A DNA stretch of 64,000 nt from Arthrobacter sp. 9AX. GTDB lineage: Bacteria; Actinomycetota; Actinomycetes; Actinomycetales; Micrococcaceae. Below the pieces are notes generated by a model. The model was given only the letters and a program-made list of their open reading frames with translations. It was not told the origin of the DNA and made no database searches. The DNA lies in contig NZ_LR733293.1 in NCBI RefSeq assembly GCF_902506095.1, positions 1,939,885 to 2,003,884 of the forward strand. The letters are read 5' to 3'. Shown here one piece after another: positions 38,287 to 45,855 of this stretch (position 1 is the first letter of the stretch; each line of letters begins with the position of its first letter). Position numbers and translations under genes: made by a program.

Positions 38287-38632
38287 CAGGGCGGGCGCAA
38301 CGCCACCAATACAGGTCCGTCATGCGGCTTATTCAGGTCAGCACCTCAAGGGTGCGCCAACGGGGTCGTTCCGCCCGCTTTGCCTGTCCTGTCCCCACAA
38401 GTGCTGCAAAATCCAATGGCGGCCCCCGTTCGCCCAGGCCCGGCTGGCCGGGCCTCCCCAGTTCCCTTGAGGATGGGGGTGCGGAGACCGGCACCGCGGC
38501 GTGGCGCAGCTCGTCGCCCCTGGCCCGTAAGACGGCGATTTCCGGGCGTCGAAGATCGCCGTTAACCGCCATCTCGCAGGGTGGAGCGGTCCTGCCCCCT
38601 AGATTGTCAGACCCCCTTGTGATGATTGTTTT
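38287..38632. other. Non-coding stretch after tdk (346 bp)
   Basis: No convincing gene on either strand. It contains a tight inverted repeat, AGGCCCGGC-TG-GCCGGGCCT (38436-38455), possibly a tdk terminator without a T-run. Just before the remnant gene it contains TTGTCAGACCCCC, which looks like the upstream region of DUF222/HNH genes in this group. Confidence 0.5.
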
Positions 38633-38860
38633 ATGGGGAAAGCGGCGGTGGTGAAGGCGAGGAGTGATATCAGGGCTGCTCTTGCCGTGCTTCATGCCGA
38701 GGTGGTTGAGCGTGGTTCGGTGCCGTTTTCGGAGGTTGATCCGTTGGCGGGGCTGGGGGATGGGTGCCTGGATATTCTTGCGGTGGCGCGTGAGGCGGAG
38801 GCCGGGTTCGCGGGGTTGAAGGCCCGGGCTGCCGCGGCGTACGCCGCTAACTCTTGCTGA
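38633..38860 (+). pseudogene. Truncated DUF222/HNH-endonuclease-like N-terminus
   Basis: A 75-codon frame encoding GKAAVVKARSDIRAALAVLH, then a VPFSEVDPLAGLGDGCLDIL segment and EAEAGFAGLKARAAAAYA. This is how DUF222 (13E12-repeat-type) HNH proteins of Arthrobacter relatives begin; those run to 400-600 residues. Here the frame stops at TGA right after AYAANSC, and no continuation with the DUF222 core or the HNH motif follows in any frame. Codon use (ggg, gtt, ggt) differs from the GGC/GTG-rich neighbours. I read it as the surviving 5' end of a deleted gene; a short expressed protein is less likely. Confidence 0.5.
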
Positions 38861-38970
38861 TCCACATCAGTCGCCATGGGATCCATGGTTCCGCTCATGA
38901 TCAGTCCTCCCCGCCAGGCGACGCCCGGCGTGTCAGGCCAACCCTGAATCCACCGTTATTCAGACACTCC

Positions 38971-39116
38971 CGACGGGCGCACCCACCGGGTGTCGGGGTT
39001 GGACGGGCGCACCCACCGGGTTTTCGAGTGGACGGACGTACCCACCGGGTGTGGGGGTGGACGGACTCAACCACCGGCTCTGGGCTTCGACCGGGCCACC
39101 CACCGAAGCTACAGGG
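38971..39116. repeat. Imperfect 29-30 bp tandem repeat, about five copies
   Basis: Units begin at 38971 (30 bp), 39001, 39030, 39059 and 39088 (29 bp each). The best-conserved part reads GGACGGRCGYACCCACCGGG, drifting to GGACGGACTCAACCACCGG in the fourth unit and weaker in the fifth. It lies between the DUF222-like remnant and sepH. The CTCAACCACC core resembles an intergenic repeat I know from Micrococcales genomes. Confidence 0.75.
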
Positions 39117-39130
39117 GGCGGGCGAAGCAA

Positions 39131-40540
39131 TTACTCGCTGCGGGTGCCGAAGACAATCTCATCCCATGAGGGGACGCTGGAGCGCTTGGGCCTGCCCGGC
39201 TGGCGTTCGGGTGCGCCTGTTTCCGGCAGCTGGCCAGTAGCGGGGGAACTGTCGTCGGTCCGCGCCACCGGTCGACGCGGATTGTTCCCCAGCAACTCGT
39301 TCAGGCCTGCGCCGCTGGAAGAACTGCCGGGAGAATGAGAGGCAGCGTTGCCGCTGCCCTCGCCGTCGTTTGCGGCCCGGCTGCGGGCGTCCCCCTGATC
39401 AGCGTCTGGGGTGCTTCCGGACGTGACGTCCTGGGTGACGCCGGAGGGCCGCCGGGGCGATGCGACGATGGTGATCTCACGGGTGTTGGTGCTCACGCCG
39501 TCGTGCAGTTTCAGTGCGTCTTCCATCGCCTCCCGGTGCGGAGGGATGAGGCTGAGGCGGGACAACATGGAAGGCCTGGTGTCGCGCCGGCGGGTAAAGG
39601 AATTTGCCTGGGCAGCGGGAGCTTCGGGGGTGTCATCCGGGACCTCGTCGGCAGGGTCCTCTGCCTCGGGGATTACTTCGGAGGGCCTCGGGTGGGCAGC
39701 GGGGACACCATGGGTCAGCAGCATGGCCAGGGCGTCGTCGGAGTCTTCGTCCACACCCAGGCGCTGGCCGCGGCGGGAGCGCAGCATGTCAAGCAGCCCG
39801 TCCGATTCCTTGCCGTCGGGCTGGCCCTCGGGACCGGCAGACGGGCGCACGGAGTCAGCATCGGTTTCAAAGTCGAACGGCCGGTCCGAGACAGCAGATA
39901 GCCTGCGTGCCGGGACGGGTCCGTCCAGCGGCTCAAGCTCGCTGAGCTGCTGGGCCCAGCGGTTGGCGTTCTGCAGGGACTTCCGGGTGGGGCTGAACGT
40001 CCACAATGCGGGTGGTTCTTCACCAATACCGGGCTTGCCACCGGTGTTCGCCTCGAAGCTGGCCGATACGGTCCACGTCCCATCCTGGCGCCGCCAGGAG
40101 TCCCACTCAACGGAGGAGGAGTCGATTCCGTAGGCGGAAAGCCGGTGGGCCACCATGTCAGCCAACGTGGCGGGGTTGTCGCCGAAGGCGGACCGGTAGA
40201 TATCGTGCCCCGGTGATGGGGAGGCGACTTCCACTTTGCGCGCCTGCTGGGCTACGTACTCGCGTTCCGCCAGGACGGGGCCCTCATAGCGTTCCACCTT
40301 GGCCAGTGGCAGGCCGGACAGCTCGGCCACATCCGCGGCCGTCGCACCTGCCCGGATACGCGCCTGGATGTCCCGTGGGGACATGGGAATGGCGGGCCGC
40401 TCGGCGGCCGGCCGCGGCGCAGGCCTGCTCGCGGTCCTCAGCGCTTCGTCGATCGGCAGCTGGAACATCTCGCCGCCGGCCCCGCTCAACAGGAGATGCG
40501 TCCCGTCGTCGTGTACGCCTACAAGCCGTAGATCCTGCAT
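39131..40540 (-). CDS. sepH: Cell-division regulator SepH (DUF3071)
   Basis: A 469-residue protein. SepH in Streptomyces and mycobacteria promotes FtsZ assembly and septation. The N-terminal DUF3071 domain is clear: MQDLRLVGVHDDGTHLLL, PMSPRDIQARIRAGATAADVAE and a helix-turn-helix LSGLPLAKVERYEGPVLAERE. The remaining half is acidic, Ser/Pro-rich and probably disordered, ending in a conserved-looking SSVPSWDEIVFGTRSE. ATG at 40540 with GGAGGA about 6 nt upstream. The longer in-frame extension has no start context. Divergent from the DUF4193 gene. Confidence 0.92.
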   Translation of the reverse strand: MQDLRLVGVHDDGTHLLLSGAGGEMFQLPIDEALRTASRPAPRPAAERPAIPMSPRDIQARIRAGATAADVAELSGLPLAKVERYEGPVLAEREYVAQQARKVEVASPSPGHDIYRSAFGDNPATLADMVAHRLSAYGIDSSSVEWDSWRRQDGTWTVSASFEANTGGKPGIGEEPPALWTFSPTRKSLQNANRWAQQLSELEPLDGPVPARRLSAVSDRPFDFETDADSVRPSAGPEGQPDGKESDGLLDMLRSRRGQRLGVDEDSDDALAMLLTHGVPAAHPRPSEVIPEAEDPADEVPDDTPEAPAAQANSFTRRRDTRPSMLSRLSLIPPHREAMEDALKLHDGVSTNTREITIVASPRRPSGVTQDVTSGSTPDADQGDARSRAANDGEGSGNAASHSPGSSSSGAGLNELLGNNPRRPVARTDDSSPATGQLPETGAPERQPGRPKRSSVPSWDEIVFGTRSE

Positions 40541-40763
40541 ACAAATCCTCCACCCTGGCATTACTAACAATCGAAACTCTGCCACCATGTGAACCCGATT
40601 TGTGTCAAGGGGCAGGGCGCGCCGCGATATTCCGCGTGCGGCTGGGCCGTGGGCGTCCAGGCCCGGAGCCCCAACAGGGGCCCGCGGGCACAAACGCGCT
40701 GCATGCAGCGTTATGAAGGGTGGAATTTGCAGGCTGGGAAAAAGGAAGAAGGAAACGGCAACA

Positions 40764-41063
40764 ATGGCCACCGATTACGATGCGCCGCGCAAGTCTGAAG
40801 AGGCCCTCGGCGAGGACTCCATAGAGGAGCTGAAGACCCGCCGCTCGGATGCGCCGGTCGCGGTGGTGGACGAGGACGAAAGCGATCTGGCAGCCGGCTA
40901 CGAACTGCCCGGCGCGGACCTTTCAGGTGAAGAGCTCACGGTGCAGGTGGTGCCTGCCCAGGCTGATGAATTCACCTGTTCGTCGTGCTTCCTGGTCCGG
41001 CACCGGTCCCAAATCGCGCGCGAAAAGGACGGCCGCTTCTACTGCAAGGAATGCGAGGGGTAG
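40764..41063 (+). CDS. DUF4193-family protein
   Basis: A 99-residue acidic protein: MATDYDAPRKSEEA at the start, a SIEELKTRRSDAP region and a C-terminal zinc-ribbon pattern FTCSSCFLVRHRSQIA...FYCKECEG (CxxC and CxxC). This is the DUF4193 family, widespread in actinobacteria next to dut; function unknown. Start set by GGAAGAAGGA upstream; the frame is open for another 54 codons without one. Confidence 0.92.
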   Translation: MATDYDAPRKSEEALGEDSIEELKTRRSDAPVAVVDEDESDLAAGYELPGADLSGEELTVQVVPAQADEFTCSSCFLVRHRSQIAREKDGRFYCKECEG

Positions 41064-41092
41064 CCCTCGAAGGCCCGCCTGACGGCGGTGGG

Positions 41093-41126
41093 CCGGGCCG
41101 GCAGGGCAGGTTGCCTGCCGGCCCGG
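41093..41126. terminator. Bidirectional terminator between DUF4193 and DUF3093 genes
   Basis: CCGGGCCGGCAGG (41093-41105) pairs perfectly with CCTGCCGGCCCGG (41114-41126) around an eight-base loop, between two convergent genes. Confidence 0.75.
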
Positions 41127-41131
41127 TCCGG

Positions 41132-41620
41132 TTAGCCGTGTGACAGGGCCGCGGTCAGTTTCCCGGGGTGCCGGGTGGACGCCAGCCAGTACGGAGTCTG
41201 GTCAGACGGGTCCGTGATCTGGATCTTGACCACGGGGTCTATCCAGCCGCGGATGCACAGGAAAGCCAGGCCGTTGAGCCGGGTACCGCGCTCAGCCGTG
41301 GCGTCCTGCCCTTCGAACGACTCTACGGCGCCCACGAACCGGCGCTCGATGGTGGCGCGGCCAACTGTCAGGGACGTGTCCGTCACCACGATGGCCGGAG
41401 TGGAAAGGATCAGCAGGATGGCGATGATCGCGAAGAGCACGGCCGCTGCCGTGTAACCGGCCGCCATGCTGATGGGGGCGAACATCAGGATGCCGGCCCC
41501 GGAAATTCCGGCCGCGATGATCCAGATCCACACGTTGGGCCACAGCTTCTCCCGGTAGATCACCGGCGCCCCGGTGGAGGGTGTTTCGGGCACGGGCGCA
41601 GGGGAGCTTGATTCGGGCAT
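41132..41620 (-). CDS. DUF3093-family membrane protein
   Basis: A 162-residue protein with two transmembrane helices (about 30-50 and 55-75) forming a hairpin, followed by a cytoplasmic beta-rich domain (TIERRFVGAVESFEG, then FLCIRGWIDPVVKIQITDPSDQTPYWLAS). Matches DUF3093, conserved beside dut in actinobacteria, function unknown. ATG at 41620 preceded by GGAAAG. Divergent from dut with a 137-bp gap. Confidence 0.9.
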   Translation of the reverse strand: MPESSSPAPVPETPSTGAPVIYREKLWPNVWIWIIAAGISGAGILMFAPISMAAGYTAAAVLFAIIAILLILSTPAIVVTDTSLTVGRATIERRFVGAVESFEGQDATAERGTRLNGLAFLCIRGWIDPVVKIQITDPSDQTPYWLASTRHPGKLTAALSHG

Positions 41621-41743
41621 GAGCCAAGCTTTCCATTTTTGTCTGGCTATTTCACCTTGGGCGGGTGTTCCGGTGCCAGTATCCTGTCCGTGCCCCGCCG
41701 GCAGCGGGTGCCGCAGCCCTAGGACTGATTTGGGGGCGCGCGT

Positions 41744-41749
41744 TAGAGT
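41744..41749 (+). promoter_or_regulatory. Candidate -10 for dut (leaderless)
   Basis: TAGAGT ends 8 nt before the second GTG (41758). AGGACT (41721-41726) is 17 bp upstream as a possible -35. If real, translation starts at 41758. Confidence 0.4.
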
Positions 41750-41757
41750 GAGTGACT

Positions 41758-42294
41758 GTGACTGAACATCCCGCCACAGTAAGTACGTTCCCTGACGACG
41801 GCGCCGCCGGCCTTGACGCCCCCGATGCCCTGGGTGCCCCCACCCTGCAGGTCCAGCTGAAGATGCTGGACCCGGACATCGAAGCGCCGTCCTACGCCCA
41901 CCCGGGTGACGCGGGTGCGGACCTACGTGCACGCGAGGACGTTGTGCTCGCGCCGGGGGAGCGGAAGCTGGTCCCCACCGGAGTGGCCATCGCCCTCCCG
42001 GACGGCTTCGTGGCCCTGATCCATCCCCGTTCCGGCCTGGCCACCAAGCACGGCCTGACCATCGTGAACGCCCCCGGAACTGTGGACGCCGGCTACCGCG
42101 GGGAAATTTCCGTCACGCTGCTGAACACCGATGCCACGCACAGCATCGAACTGCGCCGCGGCGATAGAATTGCCCAAATGGTCATTCAGCGTGTTGAGTA
42201 CGCGCAGTTCGTCCCCGTCAAGGAATTGAGCGGATCCGTTCGCGGCACAGGAGGATTCGGTTCCACCGGCGGCTTCAACGTGCCCCGGGCCTGA
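41758..42294 (+). CDS. dut: Deoxyuridine 5'-triphosphate nucleotidohydrolase
   Basis: Hydrolyses dUTP to dUMP, keeping uracil out of DNA and feeding thymidylate synthesis. All five trimeric dUTPase motifs are present in order: [40 protein letters not shown] and [11 protein letters not shown] roughly 30-residue acidic N-terminal extension precedes the core, longer than in most dUTPases. Two GTGs, at 41752 and 41758, are possible starts; the second fits the -10 spacing. Confidence 0.96.
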   Translation: MTEHPATVSTFPDDGAAGLDAPDALGAPTLQVQLKMLDPDIEAPSYAHPGDAGADLRAREDVVLAPGERKLVPTGVAIALPDGFVALIHPRSGLATKHGLTIVNAPGTVDAGYRGEISVTLLNTDATHSIELRRGDRIAQMVIQRVEYAQFVPVKELSGSVRGTGGFGSTGGFNVPRA

Positions 42295-42402
42295 ACCCTT
42301 CTACCCGTTCCCGGTTCCGGCGCACGCCTGCCGGACGGCAATAAAGCACGACGGCGGGACCCCCTAGGGCCGGCCCGGCAACCAACTAAGGAGACACCCC
42401 AA

Positions 42403-43116
42403 ATGGTCTTTGGGCTCGGCAGGAAAGCCAAGAAGGAACAAGCAGCCGGACCGGACGAATTGTTGCCTGCAGCGGGGACCGCGGAGGAGGCAAAGGACAG
42501 TTCCGTGCGCCGCTCGAACGGCCCGTTCGATGAATCCGAAATCAGCAGCCGAGATGGCTATGTGGACCTCGGCGCGCTCCTCATCACTCCCAGCGAGGGC
42601 CTCCAGCTCCGGCTCGAGGTGGAAGAAGCCACCCAGCGCGTCGTTGCCGTCACCATGGACCTGAACGGCTCCAGCCTCCAGCTTCAGGCCTTCGCAGCCC
42701 CCAAAAGCGAGGGGCTCTGGGACGAGATCCGGGAACAGATCGGCCAATCCGTCGGCGTCCAGGGCGGCCAGGTGGAGGAGATCGACGGTCCCTTTGGAAC
42801 CGAGCTCGTGGCAAAACTGCCTGCAGGCCTGCCGGACGGCAGCCAAGGCTACCGGGTGGCCCGCTTCATTGGCGTGGACGGTCCGCGCTGGTTCCTGCGC
42901 GGCGTGCTGGGCGGTGCGGCGGCCCTGGAACGGCCCGCTGCGGAACCCCTCGAAGCACTGTTCCGGCAGGTGGTGGTGATCCGCGGAGACAACCCCATGC
43001 CGCCGCGAGACCTGCTGCAGCTCCGGTTGCCCAAGGACGCCACCGCCACGCCGCCGCCGGGCGCGCCGGCACTTCAGGAACCGGAACGTGGTCCTGAAAT
43101 TACCCAGATTGGCTGA
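42403..43116 (+). CDS. DUF3710-family protein
   Basis: A 237-residue soluble protein with a charged N-terminal tail (FGLGRKAKKEQ), then YVDLGALLITPSEGLQLRLEVEE, LQAFAAPKSEGLWDEIREQI and GYRVARFIGVDGPRWFLRGVLGG, the DUF3710 core. Function unknown. AAGGAG precedes the ATG. It follows dut by about 110 bp on the same strand and overlaps the next gene by 29 bases, so dut, DUF3710, the OB-fold gene and DUF3159 probably form one operon. Confidence 0.9.
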   Translation: MVFGLGRKAKKEQAAGPDELLPAAGTAEEAKDSSVRRSNGPFDESEISSRDGYVDLGALLITPSEGLQLRLEVEEATQRVVAVTMDLNGSSLQLQAFAAPKSEGLWDEIREQIGQSVGVQGGQVEEIDGPFGTELVAKLPAGLPDGSQGYRVARFIGVDGPRWFLRGVLGGAAALERPAAEPLEALFRQVVVIRGDNPMPPRDLLQLRLPKDATATPPPGAPALQEPERGPEITQIG

Positions 43117-43474
43117 TCCCGCACCGGGGGGAGCTCCCTTGGGCGAAACCCACGACGTCCCCCTCAGTCAGTTGCCGGCCAAAGGACGGGTTGCCTGCCG
43201 CGGGTGGATCGAATCCGTGACGTACGTGCCCGCCGGCCAGACCGCGGAGTTCAGCGCCATAGTCTCCGACGTCGACGCCCGGCACCGTGCGGACGGCGCC
43301 TTGGCCGTCGGACGCCCCGCCAGGCTCCGCGTTGTGTGGCTGGGACGGCGGCGGGTACCAGGCATCGACGCCGGCACCGAAGTGCGGCTCGAAGGAATGG
43401 TCAACACGGTGCAGGGCCTGCCCACCATGTACAACCCACGCTACGAAATACTGTCCCGCCAGGAGAACGAATGA
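43088..43474 (+). CDS. OB-fold nucleic-acid-binding-domain protein
   Basis: A 128-residue protein with a single OB-fold-like pattern: PLSQLPAKGRVACRGWIESVTY, then LRVVWLGRRRVPGIDAGTEVRLEGMVNTV and MYNPRYEIL. It looks like the actinobacterial equivalent of the small DUF3710-linked OB proteins. Start GTG at 43088 lies inside the DUF3710 gene; a TTG at 43138 is an alternative that avoids most of the overlap. The stop overlaps the next start (ATGA). Nucleic-acid binding is inferred only from the fold. Confidence 0.82.
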   Translation: MVLKLPRLADPAPGGAPLGETHDVPLSQLPAKGRVACRGWIESVTYVPAGQTAEFSAIVSDVDARHRADGALAVGRPARLRVVWLGRRRVPGIDAGTEVRLEGMVNTVQGLPTMYNPRYEILSRQENE

Positions 43475-44280
43475 CCGTGCCCAATCCCAAGCCTTCCACC
43501 GGTCCCGGACAGGACGGGCAGCCGGCAGGCCCGGCAAAACCAGCGGAGGGGCAGGCGCCGGACGGTGCGGACGCGCCTTCGCCGATGGCCGGACTGGCTG
43601 CCGAATACGCCGCCAAGGCAGGCCTGCACCGGACGCACGACGGCCGGGTGGATGTGCTGCGCACCGCCGGCGGGGTCCAGGGCATTGCCGAAAGCATCCT
43701 GCCCGGACTCCTGTTCCTGGTGACTTACACCATCAGCCAGGACCTCACCGTCTCCCTGGTGGCCGCGCTGGCCACAGCCGCGGTGTTCACCGTGGTCCGG
43801 CTGATTCAGCGCCGCCCCCTGACGCAGGCCCTGGCCGGCGTGGTGGGTGTTGGCATTTCCGCCTGGCTCGCCAACACCACCGGCAAGGCCGAGGACTTCT
43901 ACCTGCCCGGCTTCTTCACCAACGCCGCCTACATCGTGGCCATGGTGCTGTCCATAGCGCTCAAATGGCCCGTTGCCGGGCTGCTCTTCGGGTTCATCCG
44001 CAACGAGGGCCTCGACTGGCGCAATGACCCTGCCCGGCTCAAGGCCTACCGGCTGGGCACCTGGATCATCGTCGCCGTCCTGGTGCTCCGGCTTGTGGTC
44101 CAGGTTCCGCTCTACCTCCTGGGGCCGGAGGGCCTGGCTGCCCTGGCCACCACCAGGCTGATCATGGGTGCTCCGTTGTACATCCTGGGAGTCTGGGTCG
44201 CCTGGCTTATCACCCGGCCGGCTCCGGCGGGCGTCAAAGCGCCGGACCGGGCCGGACACGACACAACCGGCCAGATTTAA
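43471..44280 (+). CDS. DUF3159-family membrane protein
   Basis: A 269-residue protein with a Pro/Gly-rich N-terminal tail and about five or six transmembrane helices (from about residue 77). Characteristic segments are RTAGGVQGIAESILPGLLFLV, FTVVRLIQRRPLTQALAGVVG, GKAEDFYLPGFFTNAAYIVAM and LRLVVQVPLYLLG. Matches DUF3159, an intracellular-septation-protein-A-like family specific to actinobacteria; function unknown. ATG at 43471 with AGGAG 5 nt upstream. Convergent with the trkA pair 40 bp away, no terminator visible. Confidence 0.9.
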   Translation: MTVPNPKPSTGPGQDGQPAGPAKPAEGQAPDGADAPSPMAGLAAEYAAKAGLHRTHDGRVDVLRTAGGVQGIAESILPGLLFLVTYTISQDLTVSLVAALATAAVFTVVRLIQRRPLTQALAGVVGVGISAWLANTTGKAEDFYLPGFFTNAAYIVAMVLSIALKWPVAGLLFGFIRNEGLDWRNDPARLKAYRLGTWIIVAVLVLRLVVQVPLYLLGPEGLAALATTRLIMGAPLYILGVWVAWLITRPAPAGVKAPDRAGHDTTGQI

Positions 44281-44320
44281 ACAGGCCATAGCTCAACAGG
44301 CAAGGACACAGCAGCCCGGA

Positions 44321-45064
44321 TTAGCCGTCGAAGCCGTCGTCCTCCGGAACCTGCTGCTCCACCTGCACCATGTCGTCGTCAGCCCGCGGCCGCGGCGGCT
44401 CGGCGGAATCCGGGGAGAGCAACGCGCGCAGGTCATCCTCGGCCGCGATGGTGGTCACAAAGAACAGTTCGTCCCCGCCGTCAATGACGTCGTCGCGGCT
44501 CGGCGTAATCGGTGCGTGGTCCCGCAGGATCGCCACCAAGGTGGAGTCCTCCGGCCACTGGATGTCGCCCACCGTACTTCCGATCACATGGGAATCGTGC
44601 GGAACGGTGAACTCCACGAGGGAGGACACTCCGGTCTGGAGGGTGAGCAGCCGGACCAGGTCGCCGATTTCCACTGCTTCCTCCACCAGCGCCGTCATCA
44701 GCTGCGGGGTATTCACCGCAACGTCCACGCCCCAGGAGTCGTTGAACATCCAGTCGTTCTTCGGATTGTTCACCCGGCCCACAGTGCGGCCAACGCCGAA
44801 TTCCGTTTTTGCCAGCAGTGACACCACCAGGTTGACTTTGTCGTCACCGGTGGCCGACACCACCACATCCGCGTCCTCGACCTTGGCGCCCTGCAGGGTG
44901 CTCAGCTCGCAGGCGTCCCCCACCAGCCAATGCGCGCCGCGGAGTCCGCTGCGCCCGATCACCTCGGGCTTTAGGTCGATCAGCAGGATTTCGTGCTTGT
45001 GCGCCAGGAGTTCCCGGGCGATGGACGAACCGACGCTGCCGGCACCGACGATCACAACTTTCAC
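44321..45064 (-). CDS. TrkA-family potassium uptake regulator (second of pair, CeoC-like)
   Basis: A 247-residue RCK/TrkA protein that gates a Trk/Ktr-type potassium channel from the cytoplasm. The N-terminal nucleotide-binding fold GAGSVGSSIARELLAHKHEILLID is followed by the NADH-type Asp and a TrkA-C domain from about residue 150 (LVEFTVPHDSHVIGSTV). The C-terminal tail is acidic. The start overlaps the stop of the upstream trkA gene (ATGA, 45064-45061). Confidence 0.92.
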   Translation of the reverse strand: MKVVIVGAGSVGSSIARELLAHKHEILLIDLKPEVIGRSGLRGAHWLVGDACELSTLQGAKVEDADVVVSATGDDKVNLVVSLLAKTEFGVGRTVGRVNNPKNDWMFNDSWGVDVAVNTPQLMTALVEEAVEIGDLVRLLTLQTGVSSLVEFTVPHDSHVIGSTVGDIQWPEDSTLVAILRDHAPITPSRDDVIDGGDELFFVTTIAAEDDLRALLSPDSAEPPRPRADDDMVQVEQQVPEDDGFDG

Positions 45065-45735
45065 TGGTACTCCTTGGCGGGTGCTTTGGCGAGGATCTGC
45101 GCAACCTGGGCGCTGCGGTCTACCTGCAGCATGGCGTGCACGGTGTCGCCGTCCTGGTAGGCCGTCCCGGCGTCGGGAAGCAACCCTTCGCCAAAACGCG
45201 TGAGGTAGGCGACGCGGACGGTAGCCGCTTTTTCGATGCTGCTGATCCGGTGGCCGATCCAGCCGGCGTCGAGGTCCAGCTCGGCCAGTACCAGCCGTCC
45301 GGAGGGCTCCCGGAAGTCACCCGCCAGGTGCTGTTCAGGAAGGATGCGCCGCAGCACCTGGTCCGCGCTCCAGCGGACCGCCGCCACTGTGGGGATCCCC
45401 AGCCGCTGGTAGATCTCAGCCCGGCCCGGATCGTAGATCCTGGCCACAACATGGGGCACGTGGAAGGTTTCGCGGGCCACACGGGTGGCCAGGATGTTGG
45501 AATTGTCACCGCTGGATACTGCGGCGAAGGCATAGGCGTCGGCAACACCGGCCTGCTTCAGGGTATCCCGGTCAAAGCCCACTCCGGTGACCTTGCGGCC
45601 GGTGAAACCCTGGCGGAGCCTGCGGAAAGCGCGGTCATCCTGGTCGATGATGGCCACGGAATGCCCGGCGTCTTCGAGCGTGTGCGCCAGCGTGGCTCCC
45701 ACCCGGCCACATCCCATGATCACGAAATGCGCCAC
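45061..45735 (-). CDS. TrkA-family potassium uptake regulator (first of pair, CeoB-like)
   Basis: A 224-residue RCK protein, with GCGRVGATLAHTLEDAGHSVAIID at the N-terminus and a C-terminal TrkA-C domain (RLVLAELDLDAGWIGHRISSIEK). The GTG start has AGAGGAG upstream. A duplicated trkA pair like this is known as ceoB-ceoC in mycobacteria. No Trk membrane subunit is in the window; the divergent APC permease is the only transporter nearby. Confidence 0.92.
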   Translation of the reverse strand: MAHFVIMGCGRVGATLAHTLEDAGHSVAIIDQDDRAFRRLRQGFTGRKVTGVGFDRDTLKQAGVADAYAFAAVSSGDNSNILATRVARETFHVPHVVARIYDPGRAEIYQRLGIPTVAAVRWSADQVLRRILPEQHLAGDFREPSGRLVLAELDLDAGWIGHRISSIEKAATVRVAYLTRFGEGLLPDAGTAYQDGDTVHAMLQVDRSAQVAQILAKAPAKEYQ

Positions 45736-45843
45736 CAGTATCTCCTCTGTGTCCGTCCCGACGTCCTGCCGCTAGAACTCTACCGTCAGCATGTGCCGAT
45801 ACCGCTGTTGACCGGCCGTCATGACACAGCCCGGGAATCAGAC

Positions 45844-45849
45844 TAGCTT
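45844..45849 (+). promoter_or_regulatory. Candidate -10 for the APC permease gene (leaderless)
   Basis: TAGCTT ends 6 nt before the GTG at 45856 and no Shine-Dalgarno sequence is present. Confidence 0.35.
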
Positions 45850-45855
45850 TGTGTG

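Noticed and set aside
38692..38898. Minus-strand 68-codon frame opposite the DUF222-like remnant
   Set aside because: It has a Shine-Dalgarno-like sequence upstream but its product is low-complexity Ser/Ala/Thr. The plus-strand frame matches a known N-terminus better.
38971..39116. CRISPR array
   Set aside because: The repeats are imperfect and directly adjacent, with no unique spacers of constant length and no cas genes.
38854..39240. Coding gene over the tandem repeat
   Set aside because: The frame is created by the repeat itself and overlaps the sepH 3' end. There is no start signal or conserved domain.
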